A stretch of DNA of 64,000 bases, taken from the NCBI GenBank assembly GCA_008711295.1, contig VUYV01000740.1:20726-84725 (forward strand), written 5' to 3'. Origin of the DNA: Anarhynchus alexandrinus (lineage: Eukaryota; Chordata; Aves; Charadriiformes; Charadriidae). The translations under genes were made by a program, and so were the position numbers. A model generated the notes under the pieces. The model had not been told where the DNA came from. It worked only from the letters and a program-made list of their open reading frames with translations, and did no database searches. Below, piece after piece: positions 10,801 to 23,922 of the stretch (position 1 is the first letter of the stretch; the number at the start of each line of letters is the position of its first letter).

Positions 10801-13681
10801 CAAAGGCCCAGAGAGGTCTTTGCATGAACATCAGAGCCAGCTGTTGGCTTTGGCATGGACATCCTGACCTCTCAGGGCTGGGTGGACCCACCTGGACTTT
10901 CACTGGTGGAACATGGGCCTTATCAGTGCTGGAATTTGATTTTTCCTCCAGGCATCTGGTGGAAGAACATGCAGGATCAGGGATGGGCGCAGGAAAGGCA
11001 TTCCAGCAAGCAAGGCTGCACAAGAACACTCTCTGCTGAGGGCCATCCGAACACCCATAGCAGAGATGCTGCCCTGGGGCCTATGGACATTCCTTGGCTA
11101 TATTTGGTGACGGATGGAGAATTTGTTGCTTCCCCTTAACCCATCTGTTCTCCTTATTGGCGGGGAGGAGCTAACACCAGAACTGCAGTGTCGCTATTCG
11201 GATAAACCCGGTACTTCAGCAGCAATAAATCTCCTCTAAAAAGCTTTTGCTGCCTCCCACCTGTTGGCTGGGAGAAGATCAAGTTGACAAAAGTCTGCCA
11301 AATTGTATTTTTATCCAGGACTTCATCACGAGTCCAGGTTACAATAAAAGCCTGTTCACGAAGCAGAGGGAGGTAGCTGTATCACAGCACATCTCTCAAC
11401 TCTGGAATCCCACCTCTCCCAGAGGTCTCCAGTTCCCAGGTAGTTGCTTTTTATTACATTTTCTGAATTCCCTTAAATCCCCAAAGGCTCTTTTCCTTCT
11501 CGTCACCACCACCTCTTCACCATAAAACATGGGAGGTCCCAAGCTGGGACCCCAAACTCTCTTGCTGGCTGCACTGGGGAGCCAAAATACCCATTGTGAG
11601 AATGGCAACAGAGAGAGCCGGGCTGGGACCAACACAGTTTATTACAGAAAAACACCCGGAGGGATTTCATTAACATGGCAGTCCATTCACAAGAAAAAAC
11701 CACCGGAGGACAATGAAGTGAAACCCACAGCAACAACACACAGCGGGAAAGTCCAGTCATCAGCCAGTGCGACACAAGAGGGACAACCGCGCTGGCCCAT
11801 CAGGGTGGGAGATGTGCCCAGCCCACGCAGGCCGTCCTGGGGACCGCATCGCTCCCGCAGCCCGAGGGGATGCCACGGACGGGCACGCGAGGAAAGTACA
11901 CGAGCAGCAAATCCACATCTGCCAGATGTAGTGACGGAGGAGAAAAAAAATGTAGGAAGCCACGTGGATAAAAGCAAATGCAGCCATTGCAGGAACGGAA
12001 AATCCCCGCAGGAAGGACTCAGGAGATGCAAAGGGAGGTCCACCTCACTTGGGGCTTATTTCCCGAGCCCCATGTCTCCCAGCAAGCCCCTAAGCTGCCC
12101 CCGCAGGAGGAGGACCCTAAGCAGAATCACTAAAACTCCTGCCTGCACTGTGCCCCCGCACCCCAGCTGGCACCCCGCTGCCTGTGCGTCTCAGGGCCCG
12201 GAAAGGCAGCAGTGAAAGCTGCTGAGATCCACAACACATTGCTTCCCTGGATCAGACAGCACCTTCAGACAGGGCATCTCCTCCTGCACAGCCCACTCCT
12301 GCCAACACCCCTCATCCGAAGCGCGCATCCCCCACGGCACCCAGCACAAGCACCCATCCATCCCCAGTGGCCGTGCTCACAGCCTGTATCCCATCCCAGT
12401 AGCACCCTGAGCTGGCCGGGGGCTCCTAAGGGCTTGGTGACAACCCTGTTCCTCTTGCAATGTCACCTCCCGGGCTGGCGAGAGGCCCCGGTGCAGCCCG
12501 TTTGCGAGCTGGGCTTGGCTGGGCTTCCACGATGCGATCTTCAGGAAACACCTTGGAAATGTTTACTGGGAGGCCAGGCTGTTCTCCCCCTCCCGGCTGC
12601 CAAAAAGGCCTCCGAGATACAGTTCAGATCCCAATAGCTGGGGTTCACATTAAAAAGAAGAGACCTTTTTATAAACCTGGATATTAATAGATGTGTTACT
12701 GAGATACTAATTTCTTTCAAGACATTTTTGTTTGTTTGTTTGGATTTTAGACCGTCCCTTAAGGTGCCCGTCACCCAGATGTGACAAATAACAGTCTGTC
12801 AAAGTGAAATAATTTAGGGGGGGGGGAGAAAAGTGCAATTTGCTTTTCACTGCTCGAGCAAGATTTAGTGCAATGAGAAAACAGTCTCCCAAGCTACTGA
12901 AGGCATCACTAGCTTGTTTATGTATTTGTCAAAAGTGCGATAACTGGAGCTCTAACCTCGCTGGCGGGAAGGGCTGAGCTCTTTTAGCCGAAACCTCCCT
13001 GCAAAGTCGAGCCAGAGGCAGACACATACCTGGGAAAACCATGGAGTCAGTGTTTGTAAAAAACTACCGTCTGATAGCACTGGGCATCCTTCCTGCCCAA
13101 CCATGGGGTATTCTGCCTAAAAAAAACCAAAACCCAAGAACAAAACCCCACAAGAATGAAGTAATCTGTAATCTTTTCTCCTGAGTGTCCTTTGGGACAG
13201 AGCTTTGTGCAGAAATGTCAGTGTGATTTTTCACACCGATCTCGGAGCAGCTCTCCAATTGATTTCTCTTCCTGTTTTTTAATCGGAGATTTGGTTCTCT
13301 CTCGCGGCATCGCTAGCAGAGGTGTCTATTTTAGGAAACACCAGAGATTTTAAGAAGCTGAGGAGAAAAAGATTATCAACTCATATGGGCTCAGCCTAGA
13401 AAGGGGAAAAAATCCTTTAATTAAAACCCCCAGGCTGAAATTCTCTGCAGATTTACCTAAACAGACTTCAAATGATGTCCCTAATATATTAGGGCCTGCT
13501 TTTAACTTAATTCAAGCCCCAGGCGTGTGTCTGCAGACCCTGGACGGACGGCTCACACAAGAGCTGGGCTTTGGGTGCCTCACTGAGATTATTATTTTTG
13601 GGTGCTAACTCATGCAACGGTGAAACCCAAATTTAAAAATCTGGGCCAACAACACACTGGCCCAAAGCTCCAAGCAGGAAA
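7851..13681. other. Intergenic stretch left of NT5C1A
   Basis: No coding exon is recognisable. TTTATT at 11638-11643, in a CTGTAATAAACTG context on the minus strand, looks like a genuine polyadenylation signal for a minus-strand transcript. It could be the distal end of a long NT5C1A 3' UTR (about 3.2 kb beyond the stop) or the end of an unrecognised gene. Positions 12620-13500 are AT-rich and read like conserved non-coding or UTR sequence rather than exon. Confidence 0.45.
11638..11643 (-). terminator. Candidate polyadenylation signal AATAAA
   Basis: On the minus strand this reads CTGTAATAAACTGTGTTGG, with a GT-rich stretch just after the hexamer, as cleavage sites often have. The nearest minus-strand gene upstream is NT5C1A, whose stop is at 14886, so it may be that gene's distal signal. 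An assembly gap lies between them, so this cannot be settled from sequence alone. Confidence 0.35.
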
Positions 13682-13694
13682 TAGGATTTTTTTT

Positions 13695-13726
<32 letters not shown>

Positions 13727-14222
13727 TTTTGTTTTTTTTTTTTTTTTTTCAAATTTTTTGTANNNNNNNNNNNNNNNNNNNNNNNNNNNNNNNNNNNNNN
13801 NNNNNNNNNNNNNNNNNNNNNNNNNNNNNNNNNNNNNNNNNNNNNNNNNNNNNNNNNNNNNNNNNNNNNNNNNNNNNNNNNNNNNNNNNNNNNNNNNNNN
13901 NNNNNNNNNNNNNNNNNNNNNNNNNNNNNNNNNNNNNNNNNNNNNNNNNNNNNNNNNNNNNNNNNNNNNNNNNNNNNNNNNNNNNNNNNNNNNNNNNNNN
14001 NNNNNNNNNNNNNNNNNNNNNNNNNNNNNNNNNNNNNNNNNNNNNNNNNNNNNNNNNNNNNNNNNNNNNNNNNNNNNNNNNNNNNNNNNNNNNNNNNNNN
14101 NNNNNNNNNNNNNNNNNNNNNNNNNNNNNNNNNNNNNNNNNNNNNNNNNNNNNNNNNNNNNNNNNNNNNNNNNNNNNNNNNNNNAGGATTTATTTTTTTT
14201 TTAATATATATATATATATATG
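13682..14222. other. 422-base assembly gap flanked by near-duplicate TA/T repeats
   Basis: Ns fill 13763-14184. Each edge begins AGGATT, then a T run, then an (AT)n tract, then a T-rich tail ending in TTCAAATTT or TTCCAAATTT. The two edges therefore look like two versions of one sequence, so part of the gap may be a false duplication made at a low-complexity stall. On the minus strand the right edge contains AATAAA at 14189-14194, a possible proximal NT5C1A polyadenylation signal, but its place beside the gap makes it unreliable. Confidence 0.8.
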
Positions 14223-14885
14223 TGTGTTTGTTTCTATTTTTCCAAATTTAGTGCATGAAAGGAAAGCTGTTCAGCTGACAAAATCTTGGTGGAAGGACAA
14301 AGACGTGAAAGGTTTTCTGGTTGGGGAGCAGGGGCTGGATCTGTGAAGGAACAATATTACGGTTTAATTTCAGTTAAAAGGGACAACATTTTGTTTCAAA
14401 GCTGCAAGAAGGGTTTTTGTGTGCTCCCGACTTTCCAGTTCAACAGTTCAGCCTGAACATTTGCTTTGCAAATCAACGGCTTTGGGAATTACCTGGGGTT
14501 TTAGAGAAACGCCAATAGGTTAAACCTGCCTGGCACAAACAGTCCACAAAAAGAGAGATCCCTCCTCGAGGGATTTTGCCTGAAGCAAGCGCGGAGCGCA
14601 GGGAAGAGAGGGAACGGCTCGTGGGGCTGCCCAGCGCAGGGGACCCTCCGGCCCCACGAGGAACGGGGACAACGCCACGACATTGCAACGAATACAGAGG
14701 CGAAAGGAAGCCTTTCGTCAGCCCCCTCCTCCAGCCGTGCCCCCGACAAGGCTCTCGCTGGGGAATAACCTCGCGCTCGCCAGGGCAAATGCTCTCCGCC
14801 TTGCAGACCACAAGCCAGGTCAGAGCGTGGTGCACGGGGTGAAGTTTGTGCCGCACGCCGGGGGCCGTGGGACAACCCAGCTCCA

Positions 14886-17800
14886 CTACTTGCTGTTCGG
14901 GGTTTGCTTCTCCTGCGCCGGCCGCTTGTGCTTCTGGGCGACGCCGTAAGGGACGTGGGCAGCGACAGTGCCCATCTCCTTGGCTCCCTCCACGTGGAAC
15001 ATCTGGTCGTCGAAGAAGATGTGAGGACGGATCTTCTTCAGCAGCGGCCCCTTGGGAGCCCCGGCCAGGAACAGAGCCTCATCGGTCTCCAGGCCCCAGC
15101 TGCGCAGAGTCTTTAGGGCCCGGGCTCCCGAGCTGGCCGCGCTCCTGGCAGTGACCAGGTAGGTGCGAATGGGACACTCCATCCTCAGCCCTTTGGAATA
15201 GAACTTCTTCTGCAGCTTCCCCAGGGCCTCCAGGAAGCCCTTCAGGGGTCCCTGCCAAAGCAAGAAGAAACCATGACTCCCACGACCCCCATGCTGTCCC
15301 CTCCTCCAGGCACCCAGTCCCAGCAGAGCCAGACATGCTGGCTAACCCCTTCTCCCCGTAAGGCCCCCCAGAAACGACAGTGAGGGGCCAGCAGCAGCCA
15401 TCCCATGGGCCAAATCCAGCAGCACCAGGCTGCTGACCCACCCCATTTCACACTCCACGTGCCGACCGCTGGCTCCTTCCCAGGGGCAAGAGCTGAGGAC
15501 TGACTCTCTCCCTGAGGCTTTTTCTGGCTGCACCCCAGCACTACCTGTGCCAGAGGCTTGTTCTCGTGAGCCTTTTCGTGCTCGAAGAACATGTCCAAGC
15601 CGTGAGCCTTCACGATCTGCTCTGACTCATCCGAGAAGAGCACGGCGTCGCCATCAAATGCCACCCGCAGCTGGTTCTCCGACACCTCCAGGTCTTTGCT
15701 GGGGCTGAAGATGGTGGCTGCAGCGATCCCTGCGGAGGTAAAGCGCAAGGCAAGAGGCAGCAGTTAGCCAAGGACCCGGCCTCATGGCTCATCCGTTGAG
15801 GAGCAGAGCAAAACAATGGGCTGGAAGCAAACACTGCAAGGAAATGTATGCACCCAATAGTGCCTGCAGCTTGGCCCAAAGACCTTTCACAGCAAAAACA
15901 AATCCCCAGATGATAAATTTCCCTTTGCATACAAGAATTAATGGGGAAAACCAGTGCCTTTGCCTTGGAAGAGCTGTGGAGCTCTTTGGAGGCTCTTTGG
16001 AGCATCAAGGATGGGATGTGGGACAAGGCAGACCCTAGCTGCACATCAACGCAGGGACATGGACATTAGAGCTATCGCTCCTGGCACCAACCCCCTGAGG
16101 GCTCCAGGCTCCCCCCGCTGCCCACCCAAACTGGACCCCAGACTCACCCTCTTCAATGGCCTCACTCACTTTCTCAGCGTCAGAGGAGAGGTAGAGGTTG
16201 GTGTGATACGCCTTGAGGTAACAGATGGGGCTGTTCCCGCCTGTCATGCAGAACCTCTCGATGAACAGATCTGAGGGCAGATGGACCCCGGGGTGAGCAC
16301 GGTCACCCCCCAAACAGTCCTCGACACTGCTCCCCTGTGGCCTCCGAAGAGTCGGCAGGATGGGGGCTAATTTTATTACCGCCGTTAAACAGCATTGCCC
16401 GCAGCCAGAGCATCCTCACCACCAGCCAACTTCCAGTCAAAGCCCAGGAAATTTGGGAGAAGGGGGGTCAGCTTGTGGTTTGGAGGAAGAGACAGGAGAA
16501 AGCGTCTCCTTATCTTGCTGCTAAGCAGTAACACCCTGCCCAAAAGCCGGCAGCACCCACGCGAAGGACCACTTCACTCTGAGCTTACCATAGTGGTTGA
16601 TGCTGTTGATCAAGCGAACCCCGACCTGGGCATGGTTGTTGGTCATGAGGACGATGTCGAAGAGCTCCTCGCTGTCGGGGTAGAGCTCGCGCAGCTGCGT
16701 GTTCACCGCTTCCAGCGCCTGCAGCACACCGGGGTGGGGGGGGTGGGTGTCAGCAAACCCCAGGCATGGCCCTCACCCCCTTCTCACCGAGCAAAACACT
16801 TCTGTTCACCAAAACCAAAGATCTGGCCCAACCCCAGCGACACCACGAACCAAGCTGACATCAGCAAGCAGCTTTAGGCTGGGAAAAAAAGACTGATTTG
16901 GGAGAAAAACCCACATAGCTACTCTTCTATTTTCAAACACAAACTGTTTCAAGTTTTCATTAGGAGATGAGAATAAATTAGCTCAAAGTTACAGATAAGT
17001 GTTTTTCAAGCAACCAGGAGCGGAACAAGTCTCCCCCCACGAGGTGGATTTGTTTAGTCATTGGGAATGGGCAAGAGACTGCTTCAGTGAGGGCCAGCAC
17101 ACAAAATTGCACTAAATCCAGTGGAACTAGGGCAGAAATTGGAAAATATTTTTAAAGTTTGAAATGCTTCATTTCAACATGTCAAATTTAGAAATTGGCT
17201 GACTCTGTAGCAAGGCTAAATTCAGCCAATTTAAAAGAATAAAAAATTGTAATAATAAAAAAAAGAAAGATATGAGAATTCCCTAAAGGGAAACTAAACA
17301 TGATCCAAAGAGATAATTTCTTCAATTCTTGAGCTCAGTTGCCAATTTGGAAAATTCAGCGTTTCCTCAGTCCTGGAAGAAGCACATCACTTGCCAGGAG
17401 GTTTGTTTGACCTCTGTTTGCTCTGTGGCTACATCCCTTCTGCCACGCTGCTCATTTCCCATCCCTTCCCCACGCAGCACCCCACAGCTCTCCCCTCTCC
17501 CCAGAGCGTTTGGGTCAGGACCACGGTGCAGATTCGGCGTAGGCGGGCGGACGCTCACCTTGACGAAGGGGAAGGCAGCCCCGGGGAGGAAGGGCTCGTT
17601 CTCATGGTCCAGCTGGTATTTCACGTAGGCCTCCACCCCTTGCTCATTGTAAATCTTCTGCTCCTCCTCCATGCGGAAAAGCGCTCGCGACGACACCGCG
17701 ATGGTGATGGCGTTCTCCGGCTTTGGCTGCAGGGAAAGGGAGAAAATGGGGAGGCAGCCCCGGCGCCCAGCCCTGCTGCCTGAGAAGGCATCTGTTGACT

Positions 17801-20800
17801 TTCAACATGAAAGGCCACGGGGTAGGTGACACCTCCGTAGCAATTTGGAGGATAATGAGGGAGCTGCAACCCTGATCTTCCAGTGCTTCAACAGATGAAG
17901 CCCTGATGCGCCCTCCCCACACATTCGGGATACCTGAGAGCCTTTTTCTGCTGCTCGCACCATGCGTAAGCCCTCTCACTGCAAACAAGCTCCCAGGCCC
18001 CATCCAGACCCAACGCGCCACCCCAGGAGAAACGCTGAACCCCATGCAGAAGGAATTTGTGTGGCTTTTCCCCCTTCAGCCAGGAAAAACCACACACCGC
18101 ACCCCGGCCAGATCCGCACTCCCACACTGCTGTCCAGATGTGACAAACAACCCGTGCCAGCTCAGCTTCTAAAAACACTTGATATAGTTATTGTGGGCGG
18201 AAACATGACAAACAGGTGGTGCAAGCAATGATTTATGAGTCATTATTATTAATGTTCGAGGGCTTGATCCAAAATCCACTGAAGTCAACAAGGGGCCTCT
18301 AGTGGGACTTGGCAGCGAGAGAGGGGACACCAGGAAAGTCAATCTCATCTTGACCCTCACCCGTCCTCCTTCTCCCCTTAGAGGGCAGAAGGGTGTTAAT
18401 CCCCATCACTCACTTGCAAGCATGAAAGCAAATTCATTACTGATGGCCAACAAAAAAATTCCTCGCTCCCAGAACAGCAAATCCTGAGGAGGGACAGCGG
18501 CACAGGCAGCCCTGTCCCCACCAGACTCTGCCTGCAGCGAGTGCTGGGAGCAGGACGGGGCTCGGGGTCTCACACGGGGGATGCTCCCCGGGAGCAGTCC
18601 CAGCCCATGCGCTCTCAGGCTGTGCTCAGGGATGCATCTCCCCAGGCAGCCTGCAAAATCCAGGCCGTCAGCACTTCAGCAACACCTCACCCTCAGCTCC
18701 TCTGTGATTTCCAGGATCCTCATGTTGCCCCATGAGTAATCCTCCAGCAATGCTGTTTGCCCAGGAGCAGGAGGGCGCCTTGACCAGCAGCTCACACACC
18801 CAGGTGCTCCAAAGTTCAAGCTCCCACCCTGCCTAGTGCCGAGCTTTACGGAAACAGCAGCCTGGCGAGGACAAGGTACCCCATCCCGCATCCGGGATCT
18901 TCACTCCGCGCAGGGCTGGGCCTGCCCTGGGGCTCGCTCTGCCCCGCTGGTCCCGCCTGGCATGGGGACGCACCCAGGAATGAGTCAATGGCAGTCCCCA
19001 CGCCATTCCCAGCACTGCACACTCCCTCCATAAGCAGTGCCCGGGGCCAGCCCTGCAGCGTGGTCGGTCCCAGACACCTCTCCAAGGCCGCATCAGTACC
19101 CAAAATCCCCAGCAAGCAGATTAAGTGATGGGCGATTAGGAGTAGAGACAGATTAGCTCAGGCTGAGAACATCACTGTGGCCAGAGGGATCCCTTTCCCA
19201 CGGCGTTTGCAGAGAAATAAGGTCCCATTTGGAAGCAGCTCTTTTGAGAAAGCAGTTGAACAACCCCCAGGACGCGCAGCATCACCCAGGTCCACGCAGA
19301 AGCTGACCAGCGACACCAGCATCGCTCCCACAAGTGACCCGTAGCCGCCAAGTCCCCATCTTACATTTAGCCACCCGGTGGGTGTTAGCTATTAACTTGT
19401 CGTGGGCCACGTCTTGGCACTCCAACTCATTAATTAATAACTCTGGTGTCATGGCCCATTTATTAGCTGAAAATATTAATAACTATTAAAAGTCTTGGGA
19501 CATCCGGCCATTAGCCTTCAGCAAGGAGTCCCGTGGCTCCGTGCTGCTCCCCAGTCCCTGCAGCGCCGGGCTATTTATCGGGGTACGTAGGAGAGCTGCC
19601 GGGCGTTTGCTCCCCTCTCCTGGTCCCCGAGGGACCGCAGGGCAGAGCATCCTCCCCAGCCAGCCCCGCAGGAGGATCCCCAGCACAGAAAGTAGGTCAG
19701 CAGCACAGCACAGCACAGAGGGATGCTCAGGGGGCAGGGGGGGGATGAGATGCGTGTGCGGGGCCATAAGCCGAGCCTCGCCGGGTACCCAGCCTGAATT
19801 TGCATCTCCATCTCCCCACGGCACACACCTTGCACCCGGCGGGTGCCAAGAGCACAGGCACCTTGCGCAACGCCAACAGGCTGCTCAAGGTCCCTCCCCT
19901 GCCTTTTAAAGGCACCAGCCTCCAGGAGGTTAATTTAAGAGGTAATAAACACGGCAATAAAAATAACCGTAAGCTTGGGGCCCTCACTCTGCCCCGGCGT
20001 GGGCTGCTGCAGCCCCAGCTGCCTGCGGGTGGGAAGCTCAGCCTCCGGGAACGGGACCTGCTGGATCCTGTTCGCTCCTGCCAAGGAAGATTTGTACCTT
20101 TGGAGCACCTTCTGTAGGAAAGTCTCACCCCGGCGCTACCGCAGCTCCCAGCTCTGGCTGGGCTGGAACGGCCCTGCTGCGCTCTGGGAAATGCTGACAT
20201 TTAAAAAAATAAGGCAATTCTGCTCTGCGAGGAGGGAGCCGCGTTTTGACATTTCTTTGAAGCAGAGGTTTCATTTGGAAGCGTTCCCTCCTCAAGGTTG
20301 TTTGGATGCTTCTCCATCCTCATTAGTACTGCCGCTGATCATTACTACATTCAAAAACGGGCTTTAAAAAGTGGCAGCGCTACAGGAGCCACAGCACCTC
20401 AAATCCTCCGTCAGAGTGCTGCGAACACCCCAACAAACCCCACTTTGCCTTGAAAGGTCACAGTTTTGGGGGGAAAACACCCTTCATTTTTAATAGGAAG
20501 CACGTGCGTGGGAGGGGGTCCCACTGGCAGTCCTCCCTGGGATGCATTTAGTCCCACGAGCAGTGGCGGAACCTGCACAGTGCTCCATCCCAACACAGCC
20601 TCCTGCTCCGGCTGCCCCGGCCCCGGCGGGTTTGGGCACTCGGAATGACAAATCCTGTTTTACTCTCAGAGCAGCATCCAAGGTCGGGCAAGGTCAGTTA
20701 AAGCTCATCATCCAACACAAGCCCAGGAAACGGCTGCGGGGCTCCACTCAGCCAAATCCAACTGAATTTGCTGCCTGGGGATTCATGGTGAGCTCCTCTC

Positions 20801-23800
20801 CCTTCCTCCCTTCCCACGGGAAGGTCAGATCCAGCCCCATCCTTAACATCAAGATTAATGATGTGTTTAACATAAGTGCGAGCAGCGCTGCAGGGGGGGA
20901 AGGTCCCATCCCAACCCCGGGTCCATCCCCGGGCTCAGCAGGACAGGAGGGATGACCAGGGACACGTCCTGACAGCCCAGCCCTCTGAAGAGGAACACCA
21001 GCCCTTGGAGCAGCTCCAGTCGATCCACCAGGTCCAAACCCCATCTTAGAAGCACAAGTGACCTTTCCAGCAGGCTCTGGCTTTATGGAAGTGCAAAACC
21101 CATCCCAGATCCAAACACCCCAGTTTTCGGGCAAAGATATGTTTCAGTAGTGACTGGAAATGGCACATTTTCCTCTGCAGACCCAACAGCTGGCAGGCCT
21201 TTAAATCGCTCTTCTAATCGGATGCAAATCCTACGCAGCCCCCCAAGGATTAGAGACAGACATTTGGAAATCCCACATGCTCCTGGGATGTGCAGCGGGG
21301 CTGTGCCCTCCCACCCATGAGAGCCACAGGTGCCCATAGTGGCAATCCAACACCAGTGGCTTCACTGCCACCCCTAGAGGCCATCGCTGGCTGGCGCCAA
21401 GGCAGCAGCCACGGTGGGGACCATTCTGCGCCCCCTGATGCAAAAGATCCCTTTGCACTGCCTGGGGCTGAATCTGCCGGACCCACCTTGATCCTAAAAG
21501 CCTGGAAGAACTTTGGCAGCTCTGGGCACTTCCCCGGATGCCGCAGAAGACCAAATCCTTGTGGCCAAATTCAAAATTTGGAGGTGAATTTTGGTGTGGG
21601 ATCGGGTCACGGAAAGGGAAGCGGAAGGGCTGGCTCCAGGGTCAAGCATGGTCCTCACCCCAGCTACAGCATTCCAAAATGGAGGCACCCTGCTGAGCCG
21701 GATGGGTCCCCGTGGGTGCGGGGGGCTGGCAGAGAAGGGGCGAGCAGGGCGCCCAGAGGAGTGCAGCTAGCAGAAGGCCAGCTCCCACCGACCCAGCCTC
21801 TCCTCCCCACGCACCGTCACTGGAGAGGCTGGGGGACATTTTCCACATTGCTGAAAAGTGACAAGTCTCATCGCTGACCTCCCCAGCTGGCAGGAGCGAG
21901 GCCGGAGCAGGCGTGGGAGCCGGGGCGTGGGAAGAGCAGAGACCCCTGCAACATGGGAAGCCCGGTGGTCTCTTAACCCCTTCCCCAGCCAGCAACGGGC
22001 TCCCCAGAGACACACCCCAAAATCGCCCTGCCTTCCGCCATCTTACACCCCATCTCCAGGACGGATCGCACCTCTGCCTGCTGCCCCACCGGTATCTGCT
22101 CCGGCTGGCGGAGACGTGCGGCGCAGAGGACGGACAGACCCGGCACCCACAAGGGCGCAGACGGACAACAGCAAACTCCATTTCCCACGTGCAGGAGGGA
22201 GCCCCGGGGCAGCCGCGAACCCCTTTGCTCGGGATCAGATTAAAGTTCAGGGCAATGGCTGAGATGTTTTTGAGTTTTCCAAACGCATTATTTATAATGC
22301 AGAAAAGCGCTCTGCAGCCATCCGTCACGGGGTGTGACAGCTGCCTGGCAGCGCAGGACAGCCCAGCCGTGCGCGAGGGCAGCCGAGCTGCCTGGCCACG
22401 GGCACGGGGCCCCCAGCCCACCCCCGGCAGAGGGACACGGGGCCAGGCAGGCACCACGGGCATCGGCCCCAGCACCACACGGGTGGACGGCACAGCCTAA
22501 CGTCAGGGCCCGAGTGTCTGGATCTCGGCTCTGCCGTGGGTTTGCTGTGCGAGCAAACCACGTCGCTGCCCCGTGCCTCAGTTTCCCCGGCTGTACAGCA
22601 GAGACGGGTGTGCTGGTCCCCGAGCTCGCTGCAAGGAGAGGAAGAGGAGGAGCCTGGGCTGACATCCGCAGGAGGCTGAAAGCATGGCATGAAACACAAC
22701 CAGCCGCATCCCGCCACCAGGCCAGGCTGTCCCTCTCCTCCGGGAAGGGCGAAGGCAGCAGCACGGTCAGCCGGCAGCGGGTACAGGACTGGGGGCTGCA
22801 GAGGGGTCCCCAGCGGGGAAAGCACCGGGGGCTGCTCCGCATCAGGGTCCGCAGCGCAGGGGCTCGGCCGTCTCCCCTCGCCGGACTCACATGCGGAGCC
22901 TCACTGCGAAAGGCACTGGGTGTCACTGGACATCGCTGTGGGCTACACTTCTGCCAGAGCCCTACATTTTGGGGGTACCCAGAGCCCTGAGGATGGCTGT
23001 GGCTGGGGGGGGCTCCCAGGCTGCGGGGCCAAGGCCAGCCTGCCCCGGGGGTGCAGCCCCCGGCCCCCCAGCCCCGCGCTGCCGCAGCTGGTCTGAGATA
23101 CAGCAGCACTTCCAGGCACTCCCATGTTTAAAGCCGGCAGGCTCAGCCCCGGTTAGATAACACAGGCTTTCCCTCTAATCTCCCGGAGCAGGCGGATGCC
23201 TGGCAGGGGTGGCTACACCCCTGTGACACCTCACCGCTCCAGGCAGGGATTCGGCCCCTGGGCTGTCCCCCTGCTCCGCCACGGCCACCCCTCCTGTCCC
23301 TGGCAGGACCTCCTGCCTTGGCGCAGGGGACAGGCAGCTCAGGGGCACCGAGCCGCTCTGCAAGGACACCTCAGCCCAGGAGGGACCCGGGAACACCCCA
23401 GGGAGCTGCAGGAACCCAGGGAGACCCAGAGAGACTGGGGGGATCTGGAGAGATCCCAGGCAACCAAGGGCAAGCCAGGGATGCCACGGAGGAGTGGGGA
23501 CACCCTGAGATACCCAGAGGACCTGGAGAGAGATGGGGTCAAAGAAAAAACAGCCACCCAGGGGGGCTCCAGAGCACCTGTATGAGACAGGGCACCCAGA
23601 GAGACCTAGAGGGATCTATGGGGGAACCAAGAGAAGATGGGGCACCCAGAAGGACCCCAGAGAGCCTGCAGGAGAAGGGGCACCTGGAGAGACCCAGGGG
23701 GACGCGGAGGAGATGGGACATGCAGAGGAGACGTGGCACCGGGGGGCACCCAGAGCGGCTCATTCCTCTCCGGGGAGGGGAGCACTGCCCGGCTAAGGGG

Positions 23801-23922
23801 GGGGGGGGGGGTCTCACCGATTTGGGTTTCTTCTTGGGGGCGAGGTTGTCGTAGAAAGCCTTGGCTTCCTCCCAGGGTCGTCCCGCCGCGCCCGGCGCCC
23901 CGGCGGTACCCGGCGGCTCCAT
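14886..23922 (-). CDS. NT5C1A: Cytosolic 5'-nucleotidase 1A, six exons
   Basis: NT5C1A hydrolyses AMP to adenosine in the cytosol, is activated by ADP and in mammals is strongest in muscle and heart. Coding exons (minus strand): 23922-23818, 17726-17559, 16718-16589, 16270-16148, 15729-15545 and 15251-14886. All have GT donors and AG acceptors, and they sum to 1077 bases, or 358 residues, against about 368 in human. The phosphatase core is intact: the DGD nucleophile motif ([11 protein letters not shown]) at residues 200-210, VTARS at 270-274 and FFDD at 316-319. Other family stretches are [20 protein letters not shown] near 115-135 and [19 protein letters not shown] near 141-159. The start at 23922 is preferred because an upstream in-frame ATG (24153) lies before the TATA box. 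Intron 1 is long (6.1 kb); the others are short. HPCAL4 follows upstream on the same strand, as in human. Confidence 0.97.
23360..23760 (+). repeat. Purine-rich degenerate array in NT5C1A intron 1
   Basis: Blocks such as GGAGACCCAGAGAGAC, GGAGAGATCCCAGG and AGAGACCTAGAGGGATC recur irregularly over about 400 bases. It looks like a decayed minisatellite. Long open frames cross it on both strands, but they are by-products of the repeat. Confidence 0.5.
23797..23811 (+). repeat. 15-base G run beside the NT5C1A exon 1 splice donor
   Basis: Fifteen Gs in a row on the plus strand form a poly-C tract starting seven bases into intron 1 on the transcribed strand. The length is approximate, as homopolymers are prone to sequencing error. 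Confidence 0.9.

Noticed and set aside
11529..12215. 228-codon plus-strand open frame
   Set aside because: Low-complexity Ser/Pro/Arg composition, no domain, and it covers a better minus-strand polyadenylation signal.
1..14885. HEYL, expected next to NT5C1A by human synteny
   Set aside because: The bHLH basic region, Orange domain and C-terminal tail were not found on either strand. A match to FEK near 4610 is chance.
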